DNA from: Leucobacter chironomi DSM 19883 | GTDB taxonomy: Bacteria; Actinomycetota; Actinomycetes; Actinomycetales; Microbacteriaceae | Length of the DNA: 64,000 nt | Assembly (NCBI RefSeq): GCF_000421845.1 | Contig: NZ_ATXU01000002.1 | Span: 1-64,000, forward strand | Direction: 5' to 3' | Shown here: piece after piece, positions 38,029 to 46,753 of the stretch | Numbering within the stretch: position 1 is the first letter of the stretch | Layout: every line of letters begins with the position of its first letter | Notes under the pieces: generated by a model | Told to the model about the DNA's origin: nothing | Seen by the model: only the letters and a program-made list of their open reading frames with translations | Databases searched by the model: none | Position numbers and translations under genes: made by a program

Positions 38029-39561
38029 ATGGCGGAGAAGGCGGGGGAGCACGTGAACCAGACCGAGTGGACCACTGAGCGGGTGCTCGCGCTCTCGAGC
38101 TGGCACGACGACTGGGCCGGGTTGCGGGTCGCAGTGCTCGGTCTCGGGGTCACCGGCTTCTCGGTCGCCGACACGCTCGTCGAGCTCGGCTCGCGAGTGC
38201 GGGTGATCTACGGTGCGCCTGATCCGGATCGCGAGCGCCTGCTCGACGTGATCGGCTCGGAGCGCTTCCGCGCCGACACCAACCCCGAGCAGCTGGGCGA
38301 CCTGGCCGCGTTCGGGCCGGATCTCGTGATCGTCTCTCCCGGGTATCTGCCGGACCACCCGCTCACCTCGTGGGCGGCCCAGCGGGGCATCCCCGTCTGG
38401 GGCGACATCGAGCTCGGCTGGCGGCTGCGCGACAAGACTGCGCGGATCGCCGACTGGATCTGCATCACGGGGACCAACGGCAAGACCACGACCACGCAGC
38501 TCACGGCCCACATGCTCGTGGCCGGGGGTCTGCGGGCCACCCCGGCGGGCAACATCGGCACACCGATCCTCGACGCGCTGCGCGATCCGCAGGGGTACGA
38601 CGCGATCGTGGTCGAGCTCTCCAGCTTCCAGCTCGCCCGCCTGGGCGAGATCTCGCCCTACGCGAGCGCCTGCCTCAACTTCGCCGACGACCATCTGGAC
38701 TGGCACGGCGGCGTCGAGGGGTACTGGACGGCGAAGGCTAAGGTGTACGCGCACACCCAGGTCGCCTGCGTCTACAACCGCGCCGACGCCGAGACCGAGC
38801 GCATGGTCGAGGAGGCCGACGTGGTCGAGGGCGCGCGCGCCGTCAGCTTCGGTCTCGACTCGCCCCCGCCGAGCGGCTTCGGCGTGGTCGAGGGGATCCT
38901 CATCGATCGCGGCTTCCACGCGGAGCGGCACAGCGAAGCCTATGAGCTCGTGACGGTCGACGAACTCGCCGAACGCGGCATCGCAGCGCCCCACATGGTG
39001 CAGAACGTGCTCGCCGCGAGCGCCCTCGCGCGGGCGCGCGGCGTGGAGCCGGCCCAGATCGCCCGCGCGATCCTCGATTTCGTCCCCGATGCCCACCGTG
39101 CGCAGCAGCTCGGCGAGCAGGGCGGCGTCCACTGGGTCGACGACTCGAAGGCGACCAATGCGCACGCCGCCGACGCGTCGCTGCGGGCGCTGCAGCGGGT
39201 GGTGTGGATCGTGGGCGGCCTGCTGAAGGGCGTCGACATCGGCGAGCTCGTTGAGGCCCACGCGCATCGTCTGCGCGGCGTGGTGGTCATCGGCGCTGAG
39301 CGCGCCGGAGTGCTCGCCGCGCTCGAAGCGCACGCGCCGCAGGTGCCGCGCGTCGAGATCGTGCCGGAGACCGCGCAGCGCGAGTCGGTGCCTGCGGGAG
39401 CTGCGGGTGAGGTGATGACGCGCGCCGTGCAGGCCGCCGCGTCGCTCGCGAGCGAGGGCGACACGGTGCTGCTCGCGCCCGCTGCCGCGTCGATGGATCA
39501 GTTCACGGACTACCCCGATCGGGGCCGCCAGTTCCAGGCGGCCGTGCGCGAACTGGAGTGA
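38029..39561 (+). CDS. murD: UDP-MurNAc-L-Ala:D-Glu ligase
   Basis: A 510-residue ligase adding D-Glu. The Rossmann-like N-terminus reads VAVLGLGVTGFSVADTL; the ATP site is ITGTNGKTTTTQL; further marks are VELSSFQLARL, NFADDHLDWHG and WVDDSKATNAHAA. ATG 38029 has GGAG at 7 nt; GTG 38014, which overlaps the mraY stop, is an alternative. The stop overlaps the ftsW start. Confidence 0.95.
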   Translation: MAEKAGEHVNQTEWTTERVLALSSWHDDWAGLRVAVLGLGVTGFSVADTLVELGSRVRVIYGAPDPDRERLLDVIGSERFRADTNPEQLGDLAAFGPDLVIVSPGYLPDHPLTSWAAQRGIPVWGDIELGWRLRDKTARIADWICITGTNGKTTTTQLTAHMLVAGGLRATPAGNIGTPILDALRDPQGYDAIVVELSSFQLARLGEISPYASACLNFADDHLDWHGGVEGYWTAKAKVYAHTQVACVYNRADAETERMVEEADVVEGARAVSFGLDSPPPSGFGVVEGILIDRGFHAERHSEAYELVTVDELAERGIAAPHMVQNVLAASALARARGVEPAQIARAILDFVPDAHRAQQLGEQGGVHWVDDSKATNAHAADASLRALQRVVWIVGGLLKGVDIGELVEAHAHRLRGVVVIGAERAGVLAALEAHAPQVPRVEIVPETAQRESVPAGAAGEVMTRAVQAAASLASEGDTVLLAPAAASMDQFTDYPDRGRQFQAAVRELE

Positions 39562-40793
39562 TCGGCGTGGCGTCCGAATCGGCGGAGCCCGGGGGGAGCG
39601 CACCGGGCCAGGCCCGCATCAGCCTCGGGGCGATGCTGCGCACCGGCTCCGACTCGACGGTCGCCGCGCTCTACGCCATCACGCTGCTGCTCGTCGGCTT
39701 CGGCCTCATCATGGTGCTCTCGTCTTCGTCGATCACCTCGTACCTCGACGATCAGGGGTTCTTCGGAGGGTTCTGGCGTCAGGCCTCGTTCGCGCTGATC
39801 GGCATCCCGCTGATGCTCATCGCCGCGGCGATGCCGGTGACGTTCTGGAAGCGCTGGGCGTGGGTGCTGCTCGGTCTGGGCATCGCGCTGCAGCTGCTCG
39901 TGTTCACGCCGCTCGGCATCGAGGTCTACGGCAACCGCAACTGGATCCAGATCGGCGGGTTCGGCGCGCAGCCGTCCGAGGCGCTGAAGCTGGCGCTCGT
40001 CGTCTGGGTGGGCGCAGTGCTGCAGCGCAAGGAGCCGCTGCTGGGTCAGATGCGGCACGAGATCGTGCCGATCATCCTGCCGGGCGCCGTGATCGCGCTG
40101 GGCGTCGTGCTGCTCGGCCGTGATCTCGGAACGGTGCTGATCATGGCGGCGATGGTGTTCGGCGCGATGTACTTCGGTGGGATCAGCTGGAAGACGCTCG
40201 GCGTCACGGCCGGCGGAGGTCTGCTCGCGGTGGTGTTCTTCGTGGTGACCAGCCAGAACCGCATGGCGCGCCTGCTCAGTCACGCAGGCGAGACCGACGA
40301 CTACAGCGGGCTCGACTGGCAGTCGACGCACGGCATGTGGGCGCTCGCCAGCGGCGGGCTCTTCGGCGTGGGGCTCGGCAACTCGAAGGCGAAGTGGTCG
40401 TGGCTGCCCGCGGCCGACAACGACTACATCTTCGCGATCATCGGTGAGGAGCTGGGGCTGATCGGCGCGCTGCTCGTCATCGTGCTGTTCATCGTGCTCA
40501 TGGTCGTGATGCTGCGCGTCATCTCCCGCGCCCGCGACCGCTTCGGGCGCGCGGTGGTCGGCGGCATCATGGTGTGGATCGTGGGCCAGGCCTTCGTGAA
40601 CATCGGCGTCGTGATCGGTGTGTTCCCCGTGCTGGGCGTGCCGTTGCCGCTCATCAGCGCCGGCGGCACCGCACTCATCGCCTGTCTCGCCGCCATCGGC
40701 GTCGTCATCTCGATCGCGCGCGACGGCGCGCAATACCGGGCGGAGCTCGAAGCTGCCGCCCCCACAGGAAGAAGGGGCCGAGGCATCCGATGA
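39558..40793 (+). CDS. ftsW: septal peptidoglycan glycosyltransferase FtsW
   Basis: A 411-residue SEDS-family protein with about ten transmembrane helices that polymerises lipid II at the septum with FtsI. Motifs: GNRNWIQIGGFGAQPSEALK (catalytic-loop region), GRDLGT, ADNDYIFAIIGEELG and LPLISAGGTALIACL. GTG 39558 overlaps the murD stop (GTG 39567 is also possible). The stop overlaps murG. Confidence 0.95.
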   Translation: MIGVASESAEPGGSAPGQARISLGAMLRTGSDSTVAALYAITLLLVGFGLIMVLSSSSITSYLDDQGFFGGFWRQASFALIGIPLMLIAAAMPVTFWKRWAWVLLGLGIALQLLVFTPLGIEVYGNRNWIQIGGFGAQPSEALKLALVVWVGAVLQRKEPLLGQMRHEIVPIILPGAVIALGVVLLGRDLGTVLIMAAMVFGAMYFGGISWKTLGVTAGGGLLAVVFFVVTSQNRMARLLSHAGETDDYSGLDWQSTHGMWALASGGLFGVGLGNSKAKWSWLPAADNDYIFAIIGEELGLIGALLVIVLFIVLMVVMLRVISRARDRFGRAVVGGIMVWIVGQAFVNIGVVIGVFPVLGVPLPLISAGGTALIACLAAIGVVISIARDGAQYRAELEAAAPTGRRGRGIR

Positions 40794-41866
40794 CCAGCTA
40801 CCTGCTCGCCGGCGGCGGCACCGCCGGCCACGTCAACCCGCTGCTCGCGCTCGCCGATCTTATCCGGGCCGAGGAGCCCGAGGCCGAGATCGTGGTGCTC
40901 GGCACCCGCGAGGGGCTCGAGGCGAGGCTCGTGCCCGAGCGCGGATACGAGCTCGTACACATCGAGCGGCTGCCGTTCCCGCGGCGGCCCAATCTCGCCG
41001 CGCTGCGCTTCCCCGCCCGCTTCGCTCGCGCCGTGCGCGAGACCCGCGCACTCATCCGCGAGCGTTCGATCGACGTGGTCGTCGGCTTCGGCGGCTACGC
41101 CTCGGCCCCGGCCTACCGCGCCGGCGCGAAGGAGGGCGTGCCCGTCGTGATCCATGAGGCCAACGCGAAGCCGGGCATGGCGAACAAGCTCGGCGCTCGC
41201 AGCACGCCCTATGTGGGGGTGACCTTCGAGGGCACGCCCATCCCGGGGGCTCGTGTGACCGGTATGCCGCTGCGGCCCGAGATCACGGGTCTCGATCGCG
41301 AGGGGCTGCGCGCGGCGGCGCGCGAGCACTTCGGGCTCGATCCGGTCAAGCGCACGCTGCTCGTGACCGGAGGCTCGCTCGGTGCCCGCGCGATCAACCG
41401 GGGCATCTCGGCATCGGCGGCTGAGCTCGCCGCCGCCGATATCCAGGTGCTGCACATCTGGGGCGGTCTCACCGAGGTCGAGGATCCAGCGGTGCCGGGG
41501 TACACCGTGATCCCGTACTGCGACCGCATGGACCTCGCGCTCGCCGCCTGCGATCTCGCGGTGTCCCGGGCCGGATCCACCACGGTGAGCGAGCTCTCGG
41601 GGCTCGGGATCCCGGCGGTCTTCGTGCCCTACAGCCACGGCAACGGCGAACAGCGCTTCAACGCGGCCGGCGTCGTCGCGGCCGGCGGCGCGCTCCTCGT
41701 CGAGGACGACGAGCTGACGCCCGACTGGGTGCGGGCAGTGCTCATCCCGCTCGTGGGAGACGAGGCGCGTCTCGCCGACATGGCCGATCGCGCCCGGGGG
41801 GCCGGCGCACTCGACGGCACGGAGCGCCTGCTCGCACTGGTGCGCGAGGCTCTCGCCGCCCGCTAG
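40790..41866 (+). CDS. murG: UDP-GlcNAc:lipid I GlcNAc transferase
   Basis: A 358-residue GT28 enzyme making lipid II at the inner membrane face. N-terminal LLAGGGTAGHVNPLLALAD; FGGYASAPAYRAG; HEANAKPGMANKLG; the donor site SRAGSTTVSELSGLGIPAVFVP with GNGEQRFNA. ATG 40790 overlaps the ftsW stop. In most relatives murC follows directly; here three unrelated genes intervene. Confidence 0.96.
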   Translation: MTSYLLAGGGTAGHVNPLLALADLIRAEEPEAEIVVLGTREGLEARLVPERGYELVHIERLPFPRRPNLAALRFPARFARAVRETRALIRERSIDVVVGFGGYASAPAYRAGAKEGVPVVIHEANAKPGMANKLGARSTPYVGVTFEGTPIPGARVTGMPLRPEITGLDREGLRAAAREHFGLDPVKRTLLVTGGSLGARAINRGISASAAELAAADIQVLHIWGGLTEVEDPAVPGYTVIPYCDRMDLALAACDLAVSRAGSTTVSELSGLGIPAVFVPYSHGNGEQRFNAAGVVAAGGALLVEDDELTPDWVRAVLIPLVGDEARLADMADRARGAGALDGTERLLALVREALAAR

Positions 41867-41884
41867 CGCGCGGCCCGATCCCGC

Positions 41885-43087
41885 ATGCAGACGCCCGCTG
41901 CCCGACCGTCCATCCCGTTCGCCCTGTGGTGGATGCTCGCCGCCATGGTCGTGGCGCAGGCCGCCACCACCGTCGTGGCGGCCGCTCCCGCGTTCCTGAT
42001 CCCGCACATGCTCGACCGCGAGGGGATGAGCCTCGCCGCCGCGGGGCTCCTCGCCGGCGCCCCGAATCTCGGCCTGGTGCTGTCGCTCGTGGCGTGGGGC
42101 GCGGCGACCGACCGCTTCGGGGAACGGCGCGTGATCCTCGTCGGTCTCTCGCTGACGGTCGTGGTGGTGGTCGCATCGACCGCCGTGCACGGCTTCGCGG
42201 CGCTCGGCATCGCGTTCGTCGCGAGCGGTGCTGTCTCCGCCTGCACGAACAGCGCCAGCGGGCGGCTCATCACCGGCTGGTTCCCGCCCGAGCGGCGCGG
42301 GCTTGCGATGGGCATCCGGCAGACCTGCCAGCCGCTCGGCATGGCGGTCGCCGCGCTCGGCGTGCCCCCGCTCGCCGAAGCGTGGGGCATCGGAGCCGCC
42401 CTCGCGCTCGGCGGTGCGCTGAGCGCGCTCAGCCTCCTGCTGTGCGCTTTCGCCGTGCGCGACCCGCAGCGCTCCGCACGGGCCGGCGCCGTCGCGCCGG
42501 GCAACCCGTACCGGGCCTCGTCCACGCTCGTGCGCATCCACGCGGTCTCGATGCTGCTCGTGGTGCCGCAGTTCGCGCTGTCGACCTTCGGCCTGGTCTG
42601 GTTCACGGTCGGCTTCGGCTGGAGCGCGCTCGCGGCCGGTGCGCTCGTCGCCGCCTCGCAGTTCGCCGGCGCCGCGTGCCGGATCGTGGTGGGGGCCTGG
42701 AGCGACCGGGCGATGTCGCGCCTCGGCCCGCTGCGGCTCGTCGCGATCGCCGGGATCGCCGCACTGCTCGCCGCCGCGGCGTTCGGCTGGGCCGAGTGGG
42801 CCGTCGCCGCCGCGGTCGCGTACCTCGTCGCGAGCTGCGTGAGCGTGGCCGACAACGGCCTCGCCTTCACCGCCGTCGCCGAGATCGCGGGGCCCGCGTG
42901 GGCGGGCCGGGCGCTCGGCATCCAGAACACCGGGCAGTTCCTCGCCGCCGCCGCTGTCGGGCCGGTGGTGGGCGCCCTCATCGGCGTGCTCGGAGTGCCC
43001 GCGGCGCTCGCGCTCGCCGCCGTGACGCCGGCGCTCGCCGTGCCGCTCGTGCCGAAACCCGAGGCGGAACGCTCGCTGCGCAAGTGA
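41885..43087 (+). CDS. MFS transporter inserted in the dcw cluster
   Basis: A 400-residue major facilitator with about 12 transmembrane helices. The loop 2-3 motif appears as GAATDRFGERRVILVGL, and a related AWSDRAMSRLGPLRL lies after helix 8. The substrate cannot be told from sequence. It follows murG by 18 bp with no visible terminator, so it is probably co-transcribed with the dcw genes. Its codon use is as GC-rich as that of its neighbours. Confidence 0.85.
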   Translation: MQTPAARPSIPFALWWMLAAMVVAQAATTVVAAAPAFLIPHMLDREGMSLAAAGLLAGAPNLGLVLSLVAWGAATDRFGERRVILVGLSLTVVVVVASTAVHGFAALGIAFVASGAVSACTNSASGRLITGWFPPERRGLAMGIRQTCQPLGMAVAALGVPPLAEAWGIGAALALGGALSALSLLLCAFAVRDPQRSARAGAVAPGNPYRASSTLVRIHAVSMLLVVPQFALSTFGLVWFTVGFGWSALAAGALVAASQFAGAACRIVVGAWSDRAMSRLGPLRLVAIAGIAALLAAAAFGWAEWAVAAAVAYLVASCVSVADNGLAFTAVAEIAGPAWAGRALGIQNTGQFLAAAAVGPVVGALIGVLGVPAALALAAVTPALAVPLVPKPEAERSLRK

Positions 43088-43203
43088 TCCGTATCCGACT
43101 CCGCACGGCCGCACTGCCGCACGGCCCGCGGGATCCGGCAACTCGGGGCTGCGTGCCAGTGTGATTGAAAGTTCTGGGTGCCGCGTTGAGATACATCCGT
43201 GGC

Positions 43204-43240
43204 TTGACTTGCATCCAGGGAATGCATAAGTTGTCCCTGG
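43204..43240 (+). promoter_or_regulatory. promoter of the surface-protein gene with overlapping palindrome
   Basis: TTGACT (43204-43209), 17-bp spacer, TAAGTT (43227-43232): the best sigma-70-type promoter in the window. CCAGGGA (43215-43221) and TCCCTGG (43234-43240) form perfect 7-bp arms bracketing the -10 element, and TGCAT/ATGCA lie in the spacer. The 215-bp gap is visibly richer in A+T than the flanking genes. Confidence 0.75.
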
Positions 43241-43303
43241 GTAAGTTTTTGCCCGACTGCGTGTTTCCCTACTGTGACGTGGGAAAAGGATGGGGAGAAG
43301 TTT

Positions 43304-44260
43304 ATGCGACACTCAAGCAAGCTCGGGGCGGCAGCCGCCGTCGCTGCGCTCGCGCTCAGCGGATTCGGTGCGGCCGCGGCGCAGGCCACGCCGGGTCTCG
43401 TGGTCTCGAGCCCGGTGATCGAGGGAGAGCAGTACACCGTCGAGGGTCGGGACTGTCCCGCCACCTGGAGTGACGGCGCGGGCGGGCCGATCCTCGACTT
43501 CGTCGCCATGGATGTGCACTTCCGTGAGGGTGGCGAGGCGAGCTGGCCCGGAGAGCCCGGTGTCATCACCTCCACGGACAGCGGCTGGATCTACACGGGC
43601 ACCGCCACTCGCCCGGACACGTACTCGGTCATTCAGATCTGCGACTTCGCCGCCTATGACGGGGAGCTCACGGAACAGGTGTTCCTGGCCTTCGGTTCGC
43701 TCGTCGTCGAAGCCGACCCCTACTCCGGCGGTGGTGACAACGGCGGTGGTGACAACGGCGGTGGCGATAACGGTAACGGCGGGAACAACGGCGGCAACAC
43801 CGGTTGGCCCGCGCTGCCGGCCGAGCCGGCCCCGGGTGCGCCTAACGGCGGTGTTTCCGCGGTGTCCATCGATACGCGGAACCCCAGCAACCCGCTCGCT
43901 ACGGTGATCCTTCCGCGCGGCTACAGCGGCCAGACCGTGTTCGGCACGCTGTTCTCGACGCCACACTCGCTCGGCTCTGCTGTGGTGACCGCCTCGAACA
44001 CTGCCCAGTTCGCGCTGCCGGCGAAGATCGAGGCTGGCGTGCACAAGCTCGTCGTGCAGCGTGCCGACGGCACGGTGATCGGCTACGCGGAGTTCCTGTT
44101 CGGGCCGAACGGTTGGGAGCTCATCAAGCAGTCCGCCGGGGCAAAGCTGGCCCAGACCGGCGGCGAGGCGCTCACCGGTGCGGGGATCGCGGGCGCCGCG
44201 GCCCTCGTACTCGGCGCCGGGCTCGTGCTCGCGAACCGTCGTCGGGGTGCGGTGCAGTAA
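43304..44260 (+). CDS. sortase-anchored (LAxTG) surface protein
   Basis: A 318-residue secreted protein of unknown role. The signal peptide (residues 1-28) ends at AQA. Residues 142-156 are three GGGDN repeats followed by a G/N-rich linker, joining two beta-rich-looking domains; two Cys (in RDCPATW and IQICDF) could form a disulfide in the first. The end has the wall-sorting signal LAQTG (282-286), a hydrophobic helix and RRR. LAxTG is the form recognised by class E sortases in high-GC actinobacteria; no sortase gene lies here. ATG 43304 has GGGGAG 6 nt upstream. The C-terminal hairpin after the stop suggests its own transcript end. Confidence 0.85.
   Translation: MRHSSKLGAAAAVAALALSGFGAAAAQATPGLVVSSPVIEGEQYTVEGRDCPATWSDGAGGPILDFVAMDVHFREGGEASWPGEPGVITSTDSGWIYTGTATRPDTYSVIQICDFAAYDGELTEQVFLAFGSLVVEADPYSGGGDNGGGDNGGGDNGNGGNNGGNTGWPALPAEPAPGAPNGGVSAVSIDTRNPSNPLATVILPRGYSGQTVFGTLFSTPHSLGSAVVTASNTAQFALPAKIEAGVHKLVVQRADGTVIGYAEFLFGPNGWELIKQSAGAKLAQTGGEALTGAGIAGAAALVLGAGLVLANRRRGAVQ
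43727..43771 (+). repeat. three tandem 15-bp coding repeats
   Basis: GGCGGTGGTGACAAC at 43727 and 43742 and the variant GGCGGTGGCGATAAC at 43757 encode GGGDN three times in the surface protein linker. Such repeats can change copy number by slippage in frame. Confidence 0.9.
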
Positions 44261-44266
44261 GTCTTC

Positions 44267-45229
44267 GTGACGAAGTTCGTTCGGGCGCGTGGCCGCGGCG
44301 GGAATCCCTTCCCGCCGCGGCCACGCGCCCGCGTGCTTCGCGGTGCGCTGGCAATGTGCGGAGCGTTCCTCCTCGTTGTGGGCGCCGGAGCAGGAGCGTT
44401 CGCGGCACGTGTCGACCGGGCGGACTTCGTGCCTTTCGGGGAAGCACCACGCAACGATCACGTGTATCTCTTCGTCGGTGCGGACTCGGGAATCGAACGA
44501 TCGCCCGACGACATTCAATATGCAGCGGACGGACGTGCGCGTGCTGATGTGGTGCTGCTCGTGCGACTCGGCGATGGTGGTGAGGTGTCGGCGGTGTCCG
44601 TTCCGCGCGACATCCTCGTGACGCACGCCGGCCGCTTGCAGCGTCTCGCGGTCACCCTGCTCGATGGGCCTGGCGGTGTGATCGAGGGGATCTGCACCGG
44701 CCTCGGGGTCTCGGTGGATCGCTATGTGCAGATTGACGCCAGCGGATTCGCCGACGTCGTCGATGCGCTCGGCGGTATCGACGTCGAGCTGCCGACTCCG
44801 CTGCGCGATCCGGCCGCTGACCTCGAGCTCACTGCCGGGGCTCAACGGCTCGACGGCGCCCAGGCGCTCGCACTGGTGCGCGCGCGTCACGCCGAGTCAT
44901 ACGTCGATGGTGGATGGGTGCCGGTCTCCGAAGCCGAGGGAGCGCAGAGCCGCGCACGTTCGGCAGCGGTCGTCCTCGACGCGGTACGCGAACGATTCGC
45001 CGCAACTGATCCGGCCACGCTGCTGCGCACGGCCTGGGCGGGGAGCGACGCGCTCACCGTCGGCGGCGGGTGGCATCCTGGGGAGTGGCGCCGTCTCGCC
45101 GCGGCGGACCTCCACCCGGTGACGCTTCCCGTGGAGTCCTCCGGTGCGAAGTGGGCGGTGCGCCTCGGGGACGCCGGAGCAGCTGCGCTGCACGATGCCG
45201 GCTTCGATACCTCCTGCGCCGGGAACTGA
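44267..45229 (+). CDS. LytR-CpsA-Psr (LCP) family protein
   Basis: Up to 320 residues: a short basic N-terminus, one transmembrane helix (about 27-48) and an extracytoplasmic LCP domain (GADSGIERS, ADVVLLVRLGDGGEVSAVSV, PRDILV, DALGGIDVELPTPL, GAQALALVRARHAES). LCP enzymes transfer lipid-linked glycopolymers to peptidoglycan. The start is uncertain: GTG 44267 lies 6 nt after the surface-protein stop, but a perfect 21-bp hairpin covers codons 6-22; GTG 44333 or ATG 44354 would begin just before or at the membrane helix. Several LCP core residues are changed relative to typical members (SGIERS rather than the usual R-rich motif), so activity is not assured. Confidence 0.8.
   Translation: MTKFVRARGRGGNPFPPRPRARVLRGALAMCGAFLLVVGAGAGAFAARVDRADFVPFGEAPRNDHVYLFVGADSGIERSPDDIQYAADGRARADVVLLVRLGDGGEVSAVSVPRDILVTHAGRLQRLAVTLLDGPGGVIEGICTGLGVSVDRYVQIDASGFADVVDALGGIDVELPTPLRDPAADLELTAGAQRLDGAQALALVRARHAESYVDGGWVPVSEAEGAQSRARSAAVVLDAVRERFAATDPATLLRTAWAGSDALTVGGGWHPGEWRRLAAADLHPVTLPVESSGAKWAVRLGDAGAAALHDAGFDTSCAGN
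44283..44330 (+). terminator. 21-bp hairpin after the surface-protein gene, overlapping the LCP 5' end
   Basis: Arms 44283-44303 (starting GGGCGCGTGGCCGCGG) and 44310-44330 are perfect complements with a 6-nt ATCCCT loop, 22 bp after the surface-protein stop. It looks like a terminator or processing hairpin but lies within the longest reading of the LCP gene. Confidence 0.6.
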
Positions 45230-45283
45230 GTTCCCATCTCCTCCCAAAGCGGTACGCTGGAGTGTCAATCCTTGGGAGGCCAG

Positions 45284-46723
45284 ATGATCTACCCCGATCT
45301 CGAGATGGAGATCCCCGACGAGCTCGGGCGCGTGCACTTCGTCGGCATCGGCGGCTCGGGTATGAGCGGCATCGCCCGCATGATGCACCAGGCCGGCGTG
45401 CGGGTGACGGGATCCGATCGCAGCGCCAACTACTCGACGGAGGCACTCGAGCAGCTCGGCATCCCGGTGAGCATCGGCCACGACGCCGCGAACGTCGGCG
45501 ACGCCGACACGCTCGTCGTGACGGGCGCGCTCTGGCAGGACAACCCCGAGTACCAGCTCGCACTGTCGAAGGGGCTGCCGGTGCTGCACCGCTCGCAGGC
45601 CCTCGCGTGGCTCGCCCGCGGCAAGCGCGTGGTGTCGGTGGCCGGTGCTCACGGCAAGACCACATCGACGGGCATGATCGTCACGGGGCTGCTCGGCCTC
45701 GACGCCGATCCCTCCTTCGTGAACGGCGGTGTCATCGAGTCGCTCGGCGTGAGCTCGGCGCCCGGCGGCGACGATCTCTTCGTGATCGAGGCCGACGAGA
45801 GCGACAAGTCCTTCCTGCTCTACGACACCGCGGTCGCGCTCATCACGAACGTCGACCCCGAGCACCTCGACTTCTACGGCTCACGAGAGGCCTTCATGCA
45901 GGCCTTCGTCGACTTCGCGCTCGGAGCCCGCGAGCAGGTGGTGATCTCGGCCGACGATCCGGGCGCCGTCGAGGTGCTCGACGCCGTGCGCGCGGCGGGC
46001 GGGGCCGCCCCGATCCGCACCTTCGGCGAGCACGCCGACGCCGATGTGCGCATCGTCTCGATCGACGCCTCGGGCCCGGTGCGGTTCGCGGTCGAGCTCG
46101 CCGGAGCCGACGGCGCCGTCGAGCGGCACGAGGCGCAGCTCTCGGTGTACGGCCGCCACAACGCGGTCAACGCGGTGGGCGCCCTCGCGGTGCTCACGGG
46201 GCTCGGCTTCGAGGCTGGGGCGGCGCTCGCCGCGATCGCCGAGTTCGGGGGCACCAAGCGCCGCTTCGAGTTCCACGCCGAGGTCGGCGGGGTGCGCGTC
46301 TACGACGACTACGCCCACCACCACACCGAGGTCGCCGCGCTGCTCGACTCGGCCCGCGCCGTGGTGGGCGAGGAGGGTCGGCTCATCGCGATCCACCAGC
46401 CGCACCTGTACAGCCGCACGCAGCTGTTCCACCGCGAGTTCGCGGAGGTGCTCGAGGCCGGCGCCGACCACACGGTGGTGATCGCGGTCGACGGCGCACG
46501 CGAGGATCCGGTCGAGGGCGTCACCGGCGCGCTCGTCGCCGACGACTTCGCCGACCAGAGCCGGGTCGCCTACCGCCCCGACTGGCAGGACGCCGCCGAC
46601 TACCTGGCCGAGATCGCGCGCCCGGGCGACGTGATGGTGACGATGAGCTGCGGTTCGGTCTACCGGATCATCCCGCAGGTGGTCGCCGCGCTGCGCGACC
46701 GCTTCGAGCCCGCCGGCGCATAG
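45284..46723 (+). CDS. murC: UDP-MurNAc:L-Ala ligase
   Basis: A 479-residue ligase adding the first stem residue. N-terminal [21 protein letters not shown] site [37 protein letters not shown] and [15 protein letters not shown] 45284 has GGGAGG at 4 nt. Because the upstream LCP gene ends in a separate unit, murC may have its own promoter (TACGCT at about 45252). Confidence 0.96.
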   Translation: MIYPDLEMEIPDELGRVHFVGIGGSGMSGIARMMHQAGVRVTGSDRSANYSTEALEQLGIPVSIGHDAANVGDADTLVVTGALWQDNPEYQLALSKGLPVLHRSQALAWLARGKRVVSVAGAHGKTTSTGMIVTGLLGLDADPSFVNGGVIESLGVSSAPGGDDLFVIEADESDKSFLLYDTAVALITNVDPEHLDFYGSREAFMQAFVDFALGAREQVVISADDPGAVEVLDAVRAAGGAAPIRTFGEHADADVRIVSIDASGPVRFAVELAGADGAVERHEAQLSVYGRHNAVNAVGALAVLTGLGFEAGAALAAIAEFGGTKRRFEFHAEVGGVRVYDDYAHHHTEVAALLDSARAVVGEEGRLIAIHQPHLYSRTQLFHREFAEVLEAGADHTVVIAVDGAREDPVEGVTGALVADDFADQSRVAYRPDWQDAADYLAEIARPGDVMVTMSCGSVYRIIPQVVAALRDRFEPAGA

Positions 46724-46753
46724 GACCGGCACGGTGACGAGGCGGTCTGGCCG

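Noticed and set aside
41885-45229. Prophage or integrative element origin of the murG-murC insertion
   Set aside because: No integrase, transposase, tRNA target or flanking direct repeats; the base composition of the MFS gene matches its neighbours.
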